From assembly GCF_022539255.1 (NCBI RefSeq), contig NZ_JAKZBV010000001.1:2604001-2668000 (forward strand): a stretch of 64,000 nucleotides of DNA, in the 5' to 3' direction. The translations under genes and the position numbers were made by a program. This stretch comes from Sinomonas terrae (lineage in GTDB: Bacteria > Actinomycetota > Actinomycetes > Actinomycetales > Micrococcaceae). Below the pieces are notes generated by a model, which worked only from the letters and a program-made list of their open reading frames with translations, made no database searches and was not told the DNA's origin. Shown in pieces: positions 17,827 to 26,167 of this stretch; position 1 is the first letter of the stretch, and each line of letters begins with the position of its first letter.

Positions 17827-18172
17827 CGTCCTCGGGTGGGATCAGGCGGATCCTGCGGGCGATGGGATCGCCGGGCTTGACCCCGATGTCCTCGGGCCTG
17901 CGCGGGGCGTTCGCCGTGGCGGCCGCGCGCATCTGGACGTAGGGCTCGAACAGGTCGTTGGGGGTGCACTCGAGGATGTCGCAGAGGGCGGCGAAGGTGT
18001 GCGCGGGGATCCGCTCGGGGGTGCCGGTGACGAGCCGGTGGACCTGGGCGTTGGAGAGGTTGATGCCCCGGGCCCTGAGCAGGGGGAGGAGCTCGGTGGT
18101 CTTCCAGAGGTTCCGCTGGGCCATGAGCTTCCGGAGGTTCCAGTGGTAGCCGATGCGGCGCTGTTCGCTCAT
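17819..18172 (-). CDS. XRE-family helix-turn-helix regulator
   Basis: A protein of 117 aa. The Cro/CI-type domain spans about 10-80: LRKLMAQRNLWKTTELLPLL, the recognition segment GINLSNAQVHRLVTG and the family ending CDILECTPNDLFEP. The C-terminal tail is basic and proline-containing. The start ATG overlaps the preceding recombinase stop (ATGA) and the end overlaps the next gene, so all three are translated from one message. A likely role is repression of recombinase expression or help in synapsis. No ligand domain is present. Confidence 0.85.
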   Translation of the reverse strand: MSEQRRIGYHWNLRKLMAQRNLWKTTELLPLLRARGINLSNAQVHRLVTGTPERIPAHTFAALCDILECTPNDLFEPYVQMRAAATANAPRRPEDIGVKPGDPIARRIRLIPPEDDA

Positions 18173-19299
18173 GCTCGGTTCCTGCCTTCGTTCTCCGGGC
18201 TGCCGATCCTGGCCGCGATCATGCGCTGGATGGTCCTGTGCTTGAAGTCGGACGAGACGGAAGTGTAGAGCGCGGTGGTCGAGGAGTAGCTGTGGCCGAC
18301 CTGCTGCTGGACGAACAGCGGGTCGTATCCGGCCTCGATCAGGTGCGTGACGTAGGAGTGGCGCAGCGCGTGCAGGGACAGCTCCTCGGGCAGGCCGGCC
18401 AGCTTCCGGACGGATTGGAAGGACCGGTCGAAGTTCCGTACCGCTGCAGAGGCCGAGCGCTCCGAGGGCCACAGGCTCTGGGAGCGGTCTGCGGTGGCAA
18501 ACCTGCCTCGGCCCTCGGGGGAGAGCCAGAACCGGAGCAGGTCGACGACCCACTCGAACTCCGGGACGGTCAGCACGGTGCGGCGCCGCGGCCCGGAGCC
18601 CTTGGTTCCCTTGGCCCAGCGGACCTGGAGCGAGCCGAAGGCCCCGAACGCAGGGACATGGGGATTCGGGCCGAAGTCGACGTCCTCGAGCATCGCCAGC
18701 TCGCGGCGGCGCAGCCCGTAGGCGTAGGCCACCTTGAACGCGACCGAGTCCCGCATCGCCGGCAGCCAGCGCTTGGAGCCCTTGGCGAACTCGGTGTCCA
18801 CGACGTCGTCGGCGGCATCGAAGAACGCCTGGAGCTCCGTCTTCGTGAAAGCCCGCCGGCGCGGCGGCACGGCGTCGTCGGTGGTGTGCCTGGGTGAGTT
18901 CCACTCGAAGACGACCTGTGTCGGCACGGCCGCGAAGACCCGCTCGCACAGGGCTGCCCAGCCGTAGCGGGAGTCGGTCAGGTACGCGCAGAACGCCCGG
19001 ATCGCACCCGCGTAGGAGCGCAGCGTCGACAGGCTCAGCGGCCCCGCGCCACCGCGCTGGTCGGACAGGAAATCGTCCACGTGATGGGCCGACCAGCGCC
19101 ACGGGTACTCGTTGGCATGGTCCCTGAAGCGCTCCACGGTCCGGCACGAGGACCTGATGAACGCCGTCGTCAGCCCGCGCGCGAGCATCTGCGCACGCCA
19201 CCGGTCCAGCATCGCCTCGAACACCCGGTCCTCGGCACGCAGCAGCCCGACGTCCTGGTCCGTCAGGAAGTCTGGAATCCGTCCCGGCAGCAGCTCCAC
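18169..19299 (-). CDS. Tyrosine recombinase, first gene of the recombinase trio
   Basis: About 376 aa from GTG at 19299; the frame is open further upstream but without family character. The core-binding domain is followed by a full catalytic set: AYGLRRREL (Arg), HALRHSYVTHLIEAGYDP (His-x-x-Arg), QVGHSYSSTT and the nucleophile in TALYTSV. It should be an active XerC/D- or transposon-type recombinase. Downstream and overlapping are an XRE protein and a zinc-ribbon recombinase-fold protein, an arrangement that recalls the three-gene modules of Tn554-like elements. The start codon is uncertain, as TTG/GTG alternatives exist. Confidence 0.85.
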   Translation of the reverse strand: MELLPGRIPDFLTDQDVGLLRAEDRVFEAMLDRWRAQMLARGLTTAFIRSSCRTVERFRDHANEYPWRWSAHHVDDFLSDQRGGAGPLSLSTLRSYAGAIRAFCAYLTDSRYGWAALCERVFAAVPTQVVFEWNSPRHTTDDAVPPRRRAFTKTELQAFFDAADDVVDTEFAKGSKRWLPAMRDSVAFKVAYAYGLRRRELAMLEDVDFGPNPHVPAFGAFGSLQVRWAKGTKGSGPRRRTVLTVPEFEWVVDLLRFWLSPEGRGRFATADRSQSLWPSERSASAAVRNFDRSFQSVRKLAGLPEELSLHALRHSYVTHLIEAGYDPLFVQQQVGHSYSSTTALYTSVSSDFKHRTIQRMIAARIGSPENEGRNRA

Positions 19300-19512
19300 A
19301 GCCTGAACTGTACGCGAAAATCTCTCATCTAATGCGAGAAACCATTGCTGACCTGCGCCGACACAGCAGGCCGGCACCGACCCGGCCAGCTGCGGCACAA
19401 GGACGAACCACCGTCTGACCTGCGACAACGCCCCATGGCACGGTGGGACGAGTCCTCGCACCTCTTTCAACTCGTCCTACTCCACCGCCGAGAACCGGCG
19501 TTATGTCAGCCA

Positions 19513-19662
19513 TTAGTCTGCGTATCTCATCAGATGAAACACCGGACCCATCTCCCCATCCACAAGCCTTTCAACCTCCGCGGCGATCTCCCCGGGTTGC
19601 CCGCGCCCTGCCATCAGGGCACACAGCTGCGACCGAGACTTGAATGACGAGAACGCCTTCAA
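19513..19662 (-). pseudogene. C-terminal scrap of an unidentified gene at the island boundary
   Basis: About 49 codons (FKSRSQLCALMAGRGQPGE, then EIAAEVERLVDGEMGPVFHL and a stop) read like the helical end of a regulator or enzyme. Upstream sense is lost where the promoter region of the rightward hydrolase begins. The fragment lies between the recombinase trio and the catabolic genes, so it is likely what insertion left of a native gene. Confidence 0.35.
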
Positions 19663-19776
19663 CCCCCGCGTCGGAGAGCGCGAGAGATCGGCGTACGTTC
19701 CTGTTGTGGTATAGTCATTCGTGACTGCGAACACGTCTCTACCGAACCAGCGGAAGCAAGAACCGGGAGGTGACTC

Positions 19777-20676
19777 GTGAGGAATACGACGCCCAACCAT
19801 AGATTTGCATTCCCTGTGCCGATTGCCGGTGCCGAAGATGCACAATTCGCTGGCTTTTTCTATCCAGCCGAAGGTGATCGGCGGGGAGTGCTGCAAGTTC
19901 TGGCGCACGGGAACACTTACGATCACCGCTATTGGGACGCACCGTCCATCAACGGTCGCGAATACTCATACGTGCGCTTTATGACCAAGCGCGGCTTCGA
20001 CGTCGTTGCCCTCGACCTTCCTGGCGTGGGAGAGAGCGATAAGCCCGAGTCGGGCGCATTCACTGTCGAATCCGTCGGGCAGGCGCTGAGTTCGCTGATC
20101 GACTCATTTCGTCGGCCAACCTCAATACTCGGGCGACGCTTCACCCAAATCATCTCCATCGGGCATTCATTGGGAAGCATGGTAGGAGTGTTCGCGGAGG
20201 CGAATTGGCCCGCAGCGGACCTGCTCGTTGTCACGGGGACCGGCTATTTCCCCCTTCGGCCGAGGAACAAGTGGGCACCCGGTGAGCGCGAGTCCCTCCT
20301 CGTCAACCCATACGCCCTGGTTCCACCCCAAAGCCGGCTCAAGTACTACCACCAACCCAAGGCAGATCCCGCTGTCATCACCTACGACAACCAGAACCTT
20401 CGCACCTCAATGCCCAGCCGGCTATGGGATGACACCATCCACTTGTCGAATAACCCGGACGCGGCCGGAGTCCACGACGTCCGCTGCCCCGTCTACATCC
20501 AACTCGGAGAATACGACCCGACCCTTCCAGCGCGATACAGCGAGCAGGAGCGGGAATGTTACAGGTCGTCGATCGAAGTTAGTGTCGATCCATTGCATGA
20601 CATGGGCCACTGCTTCAATTTGCATCTGAATCGAGAGCTGAGCTGGAACGCTCTCATTCGCCGCCTAAGCCAGTAG
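19777..20676 (+). CDS. Alpha/beta-hydrolase, paralogue of the 59.3 kb hydrolase
   Basis: A protein of 299 aa. Catalytic triad candidates are Ser131 in SIGHSLGS, Asp247 in GEYDPTLP and His278 in DMGHCFN. The oxyanion region is LAHGNTYDHRYW and a LDLPGVGESDKP strand follows. The GTG start has GGGAGG 7 nt upstream. It aligns with the 59321 gene with little or no gap, sharing for example TYDHRYW/SYDHRYW and DLPGVGxSDKP, so the two are duplicates with probably different substrates. Candidate reactions are ester or C-C (beta-diketone) hydrolysis. It lacks a signal peptide, so it is cytoplasmic. It opens the catabolic region. Confidence 0.88.
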   Translation: MRNTTPNHRFAFPVPIAGAEDAQFAGFFYPAEGDRRGVLQVLAHGNTYDHRYWDAPSINGREYSYVRFMTKRGFDVVALDLPGVGESDKPESGAFTVESVGQALSSLIDSFRRPTSILGRRFTQIISIGHSLGSMVGVFAEANWPAADLLVVTGTGYFPLRPRNKWAPGERESLLVNPYALVPPQSRLKYYHQPKADPAVITYDNQNLRTSMPSRLWDDTIHLSNNPDAAGVHDVRCPVYIQLGEYDPTLPARYSEQERECYRSSIEVSVDPLHDMGHCFNLHLNRELSWNALIRRLSQ

Positions 20677-20979
20677 ATTGCCGGCCCTTCGGGTGGGAAA
20701 CAGCGACATTGCTCAGGGCCCGGATCGCCGAACCGACGGACTGAGCCAGAGGCAAGTCGTCCTAGCAATGCCTGAGCCGGCGTGTTCTTCCTCGATACGA
20801 CTGCTTACATGCCCCATGCCCCCTCGCGAACTCCCCGACGGATCATCACCTATACAAAGCCACATCCCAACTGTGGACGGGATGGCATAGTTGCACGGCT
20901 GGCAGTCGGACCCACCAACCTGTGCCGCGAAGTATTCATCCGGCGCCTGGCGCGAAAGGACCCAGACTACGAGGGGTAC

Positions 20980-21045
20980 GAGGGGCCCCTCCCCTGCTGA
21001 CACCAGGGCCCCTCCCCCTCCCGACTGGAAGCCCCGTTGGGGAGC
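20980..21045. terminator. Candidate terminator region between convergent genes
   Basis: The perfect palindrome GAGGGGCCCCTC at 20980-20991, a second GGGCCCCTCCCC copy at 21006-21017 and a CCCC-GTT-GGGG hairpin near 21032-21042 lie in the 396-bp gap between the hydrolase and the stress-protein gene. There is no long T run. No gene is seen in the gap. Confidence 0.35.
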
Positions 21046-21072
21046 CAGAGGTCGAATGCTTCGCCTAAGGCG

Positions 21073-21504
21073 TTACTCGTCAGTCTTGGCGATCAGCACG
21101 TCACAAGGCGCATTGTGTGCGACGCTGTTCGCGACGCTTCCGAGGATGCGACCTATACCCTGCATTCGCCGATTTCCCACCACGATCAGACTGGCTCCGG
21201 AGTCTGCCGCGTATTGGATCAAGGCTTCAGCAGGCTTTCCCCTCACGGCAGTGCCGAGGATGTCGACACCGCTCCGCTCCATGGTCAGATCGGCTGCGAC
21301 AGACTGGGCGGTCTTCGCGGCGAAGCTCAAGTCCGATACCACTCGCTCGTCGGAGCCGGTTCCGACGACCTCCGGTCGATCGCTACCGTACGCCGTCACT
21401 ATGTGCAACGGGGCGTTCAGCGCCGCAGCGAGGTCGAGGGCTTTTGTCGCCGCGCGCCTTGCCGTGTCACTGCCGTCGACCCCAACGACGATGATTCCGG
21501 ACAT
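21073..21504 (-). CDS. Universal stress protein (UspA family)
   Basis: A single Usp domain of 143 aa. It starts IIVVGVDGSDTARRA, has the mid-segment SLIVVGNRRMQGIGRIL and ends GSVANSVAHNAPCDVLIAK. The G-2x-G-9x-G(S) pattern of ATP-binding Usp proteins is visible. The ribosome site AAGAAGGAAAG precedes ATG at 21504. It lies downstream of a 35-codon ORF and the MFS gene in the same orientation. The role is general stress or nucleotide sensing, and it is not obviously part of the catabolic pathway. Confidence 0.92.
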   Translation of the reverse strand: MSGIIVVGVDGSDTARRAATKALDLAAALNAPLHIVTAYGSDRPEVVGTGSDERVVSDLSFAAKTAQSVAADLTMERSGVDILGTAVRGKPAEALIQYAADSGASLIVVGNRRMQGIGRILGSVANSVAHNAPCDVLIAKTDE

Positions 21505-21683
21505 TCTTTCCTTCTTCCTCTAGGGTGTTCTCGCCCGCTCATTCATGGAGGGCGGAACTTGGTAGCGTGACGATCGGGTCCGGCGGACAACGCATCCTCT
21601 CCAGCTGGGTGCCAAGGAGCCCCACGTCCGTGGCGGATGCGTTGAGCGCCGCAGCATCGAGGGTGAATCGATCGATCGAGACC

Positions 21684-21791
21684 TTAGTCGGTCTCCGGGC
21701 CTTCGCAGTACACGCATCGCTCGGCCTGCTGGGCCTGCGTGCACACCTCCTCGTCGAAGGTGTCGGCAGCGTCGAGTGCGCCGATGATCAT
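21684..21791 (-). CDS. 35-residue cysteine-containing small ORF upstream of the stress protein
   Basis: ATG at 21791 has a strong AAGGAG ribosome site 6 nt upstream. The product begins MIIGALDAADTFDEE and ends in a Cys cluster (CVYC) plus one further Cys, and is acidic. The frame stays open upstream, but only this start has a ribosome site. It may be a small metal- or redox-responsive protein or a leader peptide. No homologue is known to me. Confidence 0.45.
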   Translation of the reverse strand: MIIGALDAADTFDEEVCTQAQQAERCVYCEGPETD

Positions 21792-22016
21792 CGTTGCTCC
21801 TTCAGTTTGTGTGTATTGGGGGGGGCGAGGACGATCGGAAGACGATTGGATGACATCGCGGCCGTCGAGGCCCTCCACCTTGAGACTTGCCTGTATCAAG
21901 AGCATTGTGGGCGACCGCACCTTTCATACATGACGCCCTCGAAACGTCTTCTCCGAAAGAAGTAGGAGACGTCACCAGGGATGCGATCGACCGTGTCTGG
22001 CGGCGTCATTCAACGA

Positions 22017-23399
22017 CTACTCAGCCAGTCGCTGACCGGATGGAGTTGCCTCAGCGAAGGGCGCATCGAACGAGGCGTTCGCGCCGGATGGCACAAGTTC
22101 ACGTCGAGTTGACAACCACAGCATTAGAGCGGCGCCTGTGGCGATGAAGACGAAAACAGAAGCAGATAGGTACATCGTCTGTGGGGAGATAACCGAGAGG
22201 ATGTAGCCGACCAGCAGCGGCACGAGGATAGTGCCGACCCGGCTGATTCCCATCATCAGTCCCTCCGCGCGCGCCCTGATCAGTGTCGGGAATATGCGAG
22301 TGCAGCTTGCGACGTACGCCGATTGAACGGCTTGAAGGCTCATGCCAAGCAAGGCAGCTGCCGCTATCGCCGCACCGTTCGCCAGAGTTAGCGCGAACGC
22401 GACCTGGGCAACGCACGCAATAATTCCAGCCACCCAGCTCACCTTTGTGGGAGCGACGCGAGTCACGATCACGATGAAGACAATGGTGGCGACGAACCCG
22501 CCGACGCTGAGGATCGTTCCGACGAGTGTGCCGGTCGCTGTGCTTCCGCTGGCGGTTGAGACCAGTTGCGGCGTCCAGCTGGTGACGAAGTAGAACGCCG
22601 TGGAACTCGTGGCGTAGCCGATCCAGATGATCCAGGTCCGTCGCCGGTAGCGGGGTGCCAGTACCCCGACTTTAGTGTCCGTGGAGGCGGCGGGCTCAAC
22701 CGTGGCTGGAACTGCGGCGGGATCCACATCGGTCAATCCCATCCTTGCAGCAATTCTGGCGATACGGGCGTCCGCGCCATGAGGCGCTCGCCCGACCAGG
22801 AAGGTCAAACTCTCTGGCAGGAACGCTAGCGCAACCAGGAAGACTATGAAGCTGATCGCTGCGCCGAACAAGAAGAGCGCCTGCCAAGCACCGCCGAAGG
22901 AATTGATGATGAAGAGACCAATCATTCCGCCCACCGTGCTGCCGATCGGGTAGCCGAGAGCCACGATTCCGACGCAGACGCTCCGGCGGGACTCGGAAGC
23001 GTACTCGTCGGCGAGCACGAACGACAGCGGGGTCACGGTTCCGACGCCGATCCCCGTGAGGAACCGCATCAGAAGAACCAGCTGAATCCACGGTGACGCA
23101 GCCGTCACAGCCAGGGAGATGGTTGACACGAGTAAGCTGGCGACAATCAGATTCTTTCGCCCGATACGGTCGGCGAGGGGTCCGATGAAGATAGATCCGA
23201 ACGCCATGCCGGCGAAACCGAGACTGATCAGGAATCCTTTTTCTTCGGCGGTTGCGAATGCCGCCGGAAAATGGGGAAGGGCAAATGACGCGAGTAGAAG
23301 ATCGAGGCCGTCGATCACGTTGCAGAGCACGCACAACAAGACGGCGCCCCAACGTCCTAGGCTCATGCGGCTACACCTCAGCGCAGTAACAACATCCAT
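22017..23399 (-). CDS. MFS transporter of the aromatic-acid:H+ symporter type
   Basis: A protein of 460 aa with twelve predicted transmembrane helices and the MFS loop motif GPLADRIGRK after helix 2. The first helix carries NVIDGLDLLL, resembling the D-G-x-D segment of the AAHS family (benzoate, 4-hydroxybenzoate and phenylpropionate carriers). PESLTFLVGR follows helix 6. A likely role is uptake of an organic, perhaps aromatic, acid across the plasma membrane. The ribosome site GGAGAAAG precedes the ATG. It is co-oriented with the cupin gene upstream. Substrate is inferred from family only. Confidence 0.88.
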   Translation of the reverse strand: MDVVTALRCSRMSLGRWGAVLLCVLCNVIDGLDLLLASFALPHFPAAFATAEEKGFLISLGFAGMAFGSIFIGPLADRIGRKNLIVASLLVSTISLAVTAASPWIQLVLLMRFLTGIGVGTVTPLSFVLADEYASESRRSVCVGIVALGYPIGSTVGGMIGLFIINSFGGAWQALFLFGAAISFIVFLVALAFLPESLTFLVGRAPHGADARIARIAARMGLTDVDPAAVPATVEPAASTDTKVGVLAPRYRRRTWIIWIGYATSSTAFYFVTSWTPQLVSTASGSTATGTLVGTILSVGGFVATIVFIVIVTRVAPTKVSWVAGIIACVAQVAFALTLANGAAIAAAALLGMSLQAVQSAYVASCTRIFPTLIRARAEGLMMGISRVGTILVPLLVGYILSVISPQTMYLSASVFVFIATGAALMLWLSTRRELVPSGANASFDAPFAEATPSGQRLAE

Positions 23400-23586
23400 G
23401 AGCTTTCTCCTTTCTCCCTTATGTCATTGGAGCAACAACGGGCCGCCGCAAATTTCTTGGCATTCGATCTCGTTGCTGCCCGCGCCTTGAGGCGCATATG
23501 TGTTCGAGCACGGACAACCTCAGGCTTCGGCTGCAGCTCCTTTGCGCAGTGCCTCGCTGAGAATTTCGAGCGGTCGTAAAGATGAG

Positions 23587-24114
23587 CTAGTTTGCGGCAG
23601 AGATCATGATGGCCTGAACCGTCACTGGCTCGTTGGTGCGGTTGCACCAAGCGTGCTTGACCCCCCGCATGATGATGGTGTCACCGGCCCGAAGCACCGT
23701 TTCTCCGGTTTCCATGACAGAGACGAGCTCTCCGTTCAGAACGGTGACAATGTCGACCGAGTCCGTGAAATGAAAGCCCGCGACCCCGTCCGCGTCCTCG
23801 GCCGGCACGGTTCCCCTGAGCTGGCCCTTCGAATCCGAATACCCCAGCGACTTGTCCCATTCGGTGTCCGGGGCGAATGTTGTCTGCCGGAACACCAGTC
23901 CACCCAGAGGCGGCTCCGTGATGACGGCATCAATGCCATCCCCGTCTGTGTACCCGACGGGCAGACCGGCGGCCCTCCAGATGTCGCATTTCGTGTTGCC
24001 GGGGCCCACCAGGCGATGAGGCGTGAGTTCGTCGCTTTCGAAGCAAGACTTTCCATCGGCATCGAGTCCGGTGATGATGCGGCGCGCTTGAGCATCAGCA
24101 TGCTCCCCTGCCAT
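23587..24114 (-). CDS. Cupin-domain protein
   Basis: A protein of 175 aa. The C-terminal cupin is visible as GFHFTDSVDIVTVLNGEL, then TVLRAGDTIIMRGVKHAW. The first motif lacks the H-x-H pair, leaving mainly the late His, so a metal-binding catalytic site is doubtful and a sensing or binding role is possible. The N-terminal half resembles cupin proteins of gentisate or quercetinase type only loosely. AAGGAGGC precedes the ATG. It is the first gene of the leftward cupin-MFS unit, divergent from the ETF genes. Confidence 0.8.
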   Translation of the reverse strand: MAGEHADAQARRIITGLDADGKSCFESDELTPHRLVGPGNTKCDIWRAAGLPVGYTDGDGIDAVITEPPLGGLVFRQTTFAPDTEWDKSLGYSDSKGQLRGTVPAEDADGVAGFHFTDSVDIVTVLNGELVSVMETGETVLRAGDTIIMRGVKHAWCNRTNEPVTVQAIMISAAN

Positions 24115-24341
24115 GTTTCTGCCTCCTTAATATGCTTTGGAAAATCGACTGCGTGAGGTCGCTCTTCGCCCAACGCTGTACGTAAATAAGTATGGAGATT
24201 CATAATGAGATGCGGAGACTCTACCGATAGGCCCAATGCGGGGTCAAGGCCTGACTACAGCGGGCCGAGCGGTCGGCTCTCGGGACGGGCCCGCCGCCCA
24301 GGGTGCTCGACGGCGGCCCAACCCTCGGACTTGCCCCCTTC

Positions 24342-24379
24342 CATTCGTATAGTGGTACAGTTATTCCTGTATCCGAATG
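24342..24379. promoter_or_regulatory. 38-bp imperfect palindrome in the ETF promoter region
   Basis: CATTCGTATA (24342-24351) and TATCCGAATG (24370-24379) are inverted repeats matching at 9 of 10 positions, centred about 45 bp upstream of etfB. They could form a regulator site over a TATAGT-like -10 element. GTATAGT also occurs upstream of the 19.7 kb hydrolase. The rest of the 292-bp divergent gap holds no gene. Confidence 0.45.
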
Positions 24380-24406
24380 ATGACTTCGTCGCAGAGGGAT
24401 GGGCAC

Positions 24407-25183
24407 ATGAAGATAGTCGTCTTGCTCAAGGAAGTCCCCGACACGTACGGGAGCCGCAAGCTTTCCCTAGAGACTGGTCTCGCCGATCGCCGGACGTCCG
24501 AGAACGTGCTGGACGAGATCTCCGAGCGGGCGCTCGAGGTTGCCCTGAACCAGGCTGACACCTCCGCCGGCACCGAAGTGGTCGTGATAGCGATGGGCCC
24601 GGAGACGGCCGCCGCATCCCTGCGCAAGGGACTGGCGATGGGCGCTACGTCCGCTGTGCACGTCACGGACGATGCGCTCCTAGGAGCTGATCTTGGCCTG
24701 ACCGCCGAGGTTCTCGCCGCCGCCATACAGCGGACAGGCTTCGATCTGGTCATCGCTGGGAACCAGTCGACAGACGGCGCGGGCGGAGTGGTCCCGGCCA
24801 TGATCGCGGAACGCCTTGGTGTACCGCAGCTGACGTCGCTCGCGTCCGTTGAGATCGGCGACGGGAAGGTGTCAGGGATTAGGGCATCCGATGCCGGTAC
24901 CGCGAGGGTGTCTGCCGACCTTCCGGCAGTTATCTCCATCACCGAAGCCCTGCCTGATGCACGCCTGGCCAACTTCAAAGGGATACGAGCGGCGAAGAAG
25001 AAGCCGTTCGAGACCCTCTCCCTCGAAGATCTCAAGGTGGACGCGAACCGACTGGACGTGCCGAGATCGATCATGGTGGCGGTCAGTGAAAAGCCAGCGC
25101 GCGGGCCGGGCCTGAAGATCCTCGACGAGGGGGACGCTGGCACACGGCTCGCGGAATATCTCATCCAGAACCGGCTCTCTTAG
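24407..25183 (+). CDS. etfB: Electron transfer flavoprotein beta subunit
   Basis: A protein of 258 aa. It starts MKIVVLLKEVPDTYG with an AGAGGGA ribosome site, and a longer frame upstream is less likely. The AMP-binding segment SLRKGLAMGATSAVHV and a beta-subunit signature in LPAVISITEALPDARLANF are present. It pairs with EtfA to carry electrons from acyl-CoA or related flavin dehydrogenases to the membrane. The partner gene begins 12 nt downstream. The acyl-CoA dehydrogenase at 42 kb is a likely electron donor. Confidence 0.93.
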   Translation: MKIVVLLKEVPDTYGSRKLSLETGLADRRTSENVLDEISERALEVALNQADTSAGTEVVVIAMGPETAAASLRKGLAMGATSAVHVTDDALLGADLGLTAEVLAAAIQRTGFDLVIAGNQSTDGAGGVVPAMIAERLGVPQLTSLASVEIGDGKVSGIRASDAGTARVSADLPAVISITEALPDARLANFKGIRAAKKKPFETLSLEDLKVDANRLDVPRSIMVAVSEKPARGPGLKILDEGDAGTRLAEYLIQNRLS

Positions 25184-25195
25184 AGGACTGACCAA

Positions 25196-26164
25196 ATGCC
25201 TGATTTTCCTACTGACTCCATTCTTGTGCTGCTAGAGGTGGCTCCGGACGGCGGTCTGGCGAAGTCCTCGGCGGGGCTAATAGGAGCCGCAGCCGAGGCA
25301 GGCACGCCCGTGGCGCTCGTCGTATCCGACTCCGACGGACTCGCCGATGAGGCAGCCGCCCTAGGAGCCGCACGGGTGCTGATGGCCCCCACTGGCGATG
25401 GAATGACCATTCCGCAGGTAGATGCTCTAGTCGCGGCTTCGGAACTGGTTGGTGCCGATGCGATCCTGATTTCCAATTCCGTCGAGGGGCGTGATGTCGC
25501 GGGTCGCTTCGCGGTCCGCACCGGATGCACCATCGCCGCCGATGCAATCAAGGTCTCGCGCGATCCGGAAGGGGTGGTGGCTCACCACTCGGTCTACGGA
25601 GGGTCCTACAACGTGGACTCAGCCGCAACGTTCGGCACGCTCGTGATCACGGTGCGCCAAGGCGCCGTGGAAGCCCGCGCGCAGCGGCAGGCCGCCCAGG
25701 TCGAGCGGCTCGACGTAGCTGCGTCGGCCACGCGGTCGGCCAAGGTCGAGGGCTTCGAAGCGACGGAGGTCAGCTCGACCCGTCCGGAGCTGAGGGGGGC
25801 GAGGAAGGTGGTCTCGGGTGGACGGGGCCTTGGCTCAGGCGAGCACTTCGCCTTGGTGGAGCAGCTTGCCGATGCCCTCGGGGCAGCAGTCGGAGCATCC
25901 CGGGCTGCTGTCGACGCCGGATATGTTCCCCAGTCGTACCAGATCGGGCAGACAGGGGTGTCTGTTTCACCACAGCTGTACGTCGCGGTGGGGATCTCCG
26001 GGGCAGTCCAGCATCTGGCAGGGATGCAGACCGCCAAAACCATCGTCGCTATCAACAAGGACGCGGACGCCCCGATATTCGACATCGCCGACTTCGGCGT
26101 AGTAGGCGACCTATTCACCGTGGTGCCACAGCTCATCGAAGCGCTGCAGGCCAAGAATGGATAG
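25196..26164 (+). CDS. etfA: Electron transfer flavoprotein alpha subunit
   Basis: A protein of 322 aa. The C-terminal FAD domain is intact: SGGRGLG at 207-213, PQLYVAVGISGAVQHLAGM at 259-277 and INKDADAPIFDIADFGVVGD at 286-305. It forms a heterodimer with EtfB and binds FAD. The next gene starts 3 nt after this stop and encodes a membrane cytochrome b, which hints at the electron acceptor. There is no bifurcating-type N-terminal ferredoxin domain. Confidence 0.94.
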   Translation: MPDFPTDSILVLLEVAPDGGLAKSSAGLIGAAAEAGTPVALVVSDSDGLADEAAALGAARVLMAPTGDGMTIPQVDALVAASELVGADAILISNSVEGRDVAGRFAVRTGCTIAADAIKVSRDPEGVVAHHSVYGGSYNVDSAATFGTLVITVRQGAVEARAQRQAAQVERLDVAASATRSAKVEGFEATEVSSTRPELRGARKVVSGGRGLGSGEHFALVEQLADALGAAVGASRAAVDAGYVPQSYQIGQTGVSVSPQLYVAVGISGAVQHLAGMQTAKTIVAINKDADAPIFDIADFGVVGDLFTVVPQLIEALQAKNG

Positions 26165-26167
26165 GCG

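Noticed and set aside
16843..19127. Several rightward frames (345, 219 and 77 codons) opposite the recombinase trio
   Set aside because: Shadows of the minus-strand genes, which have intact motifs and overlapping starts and stops.
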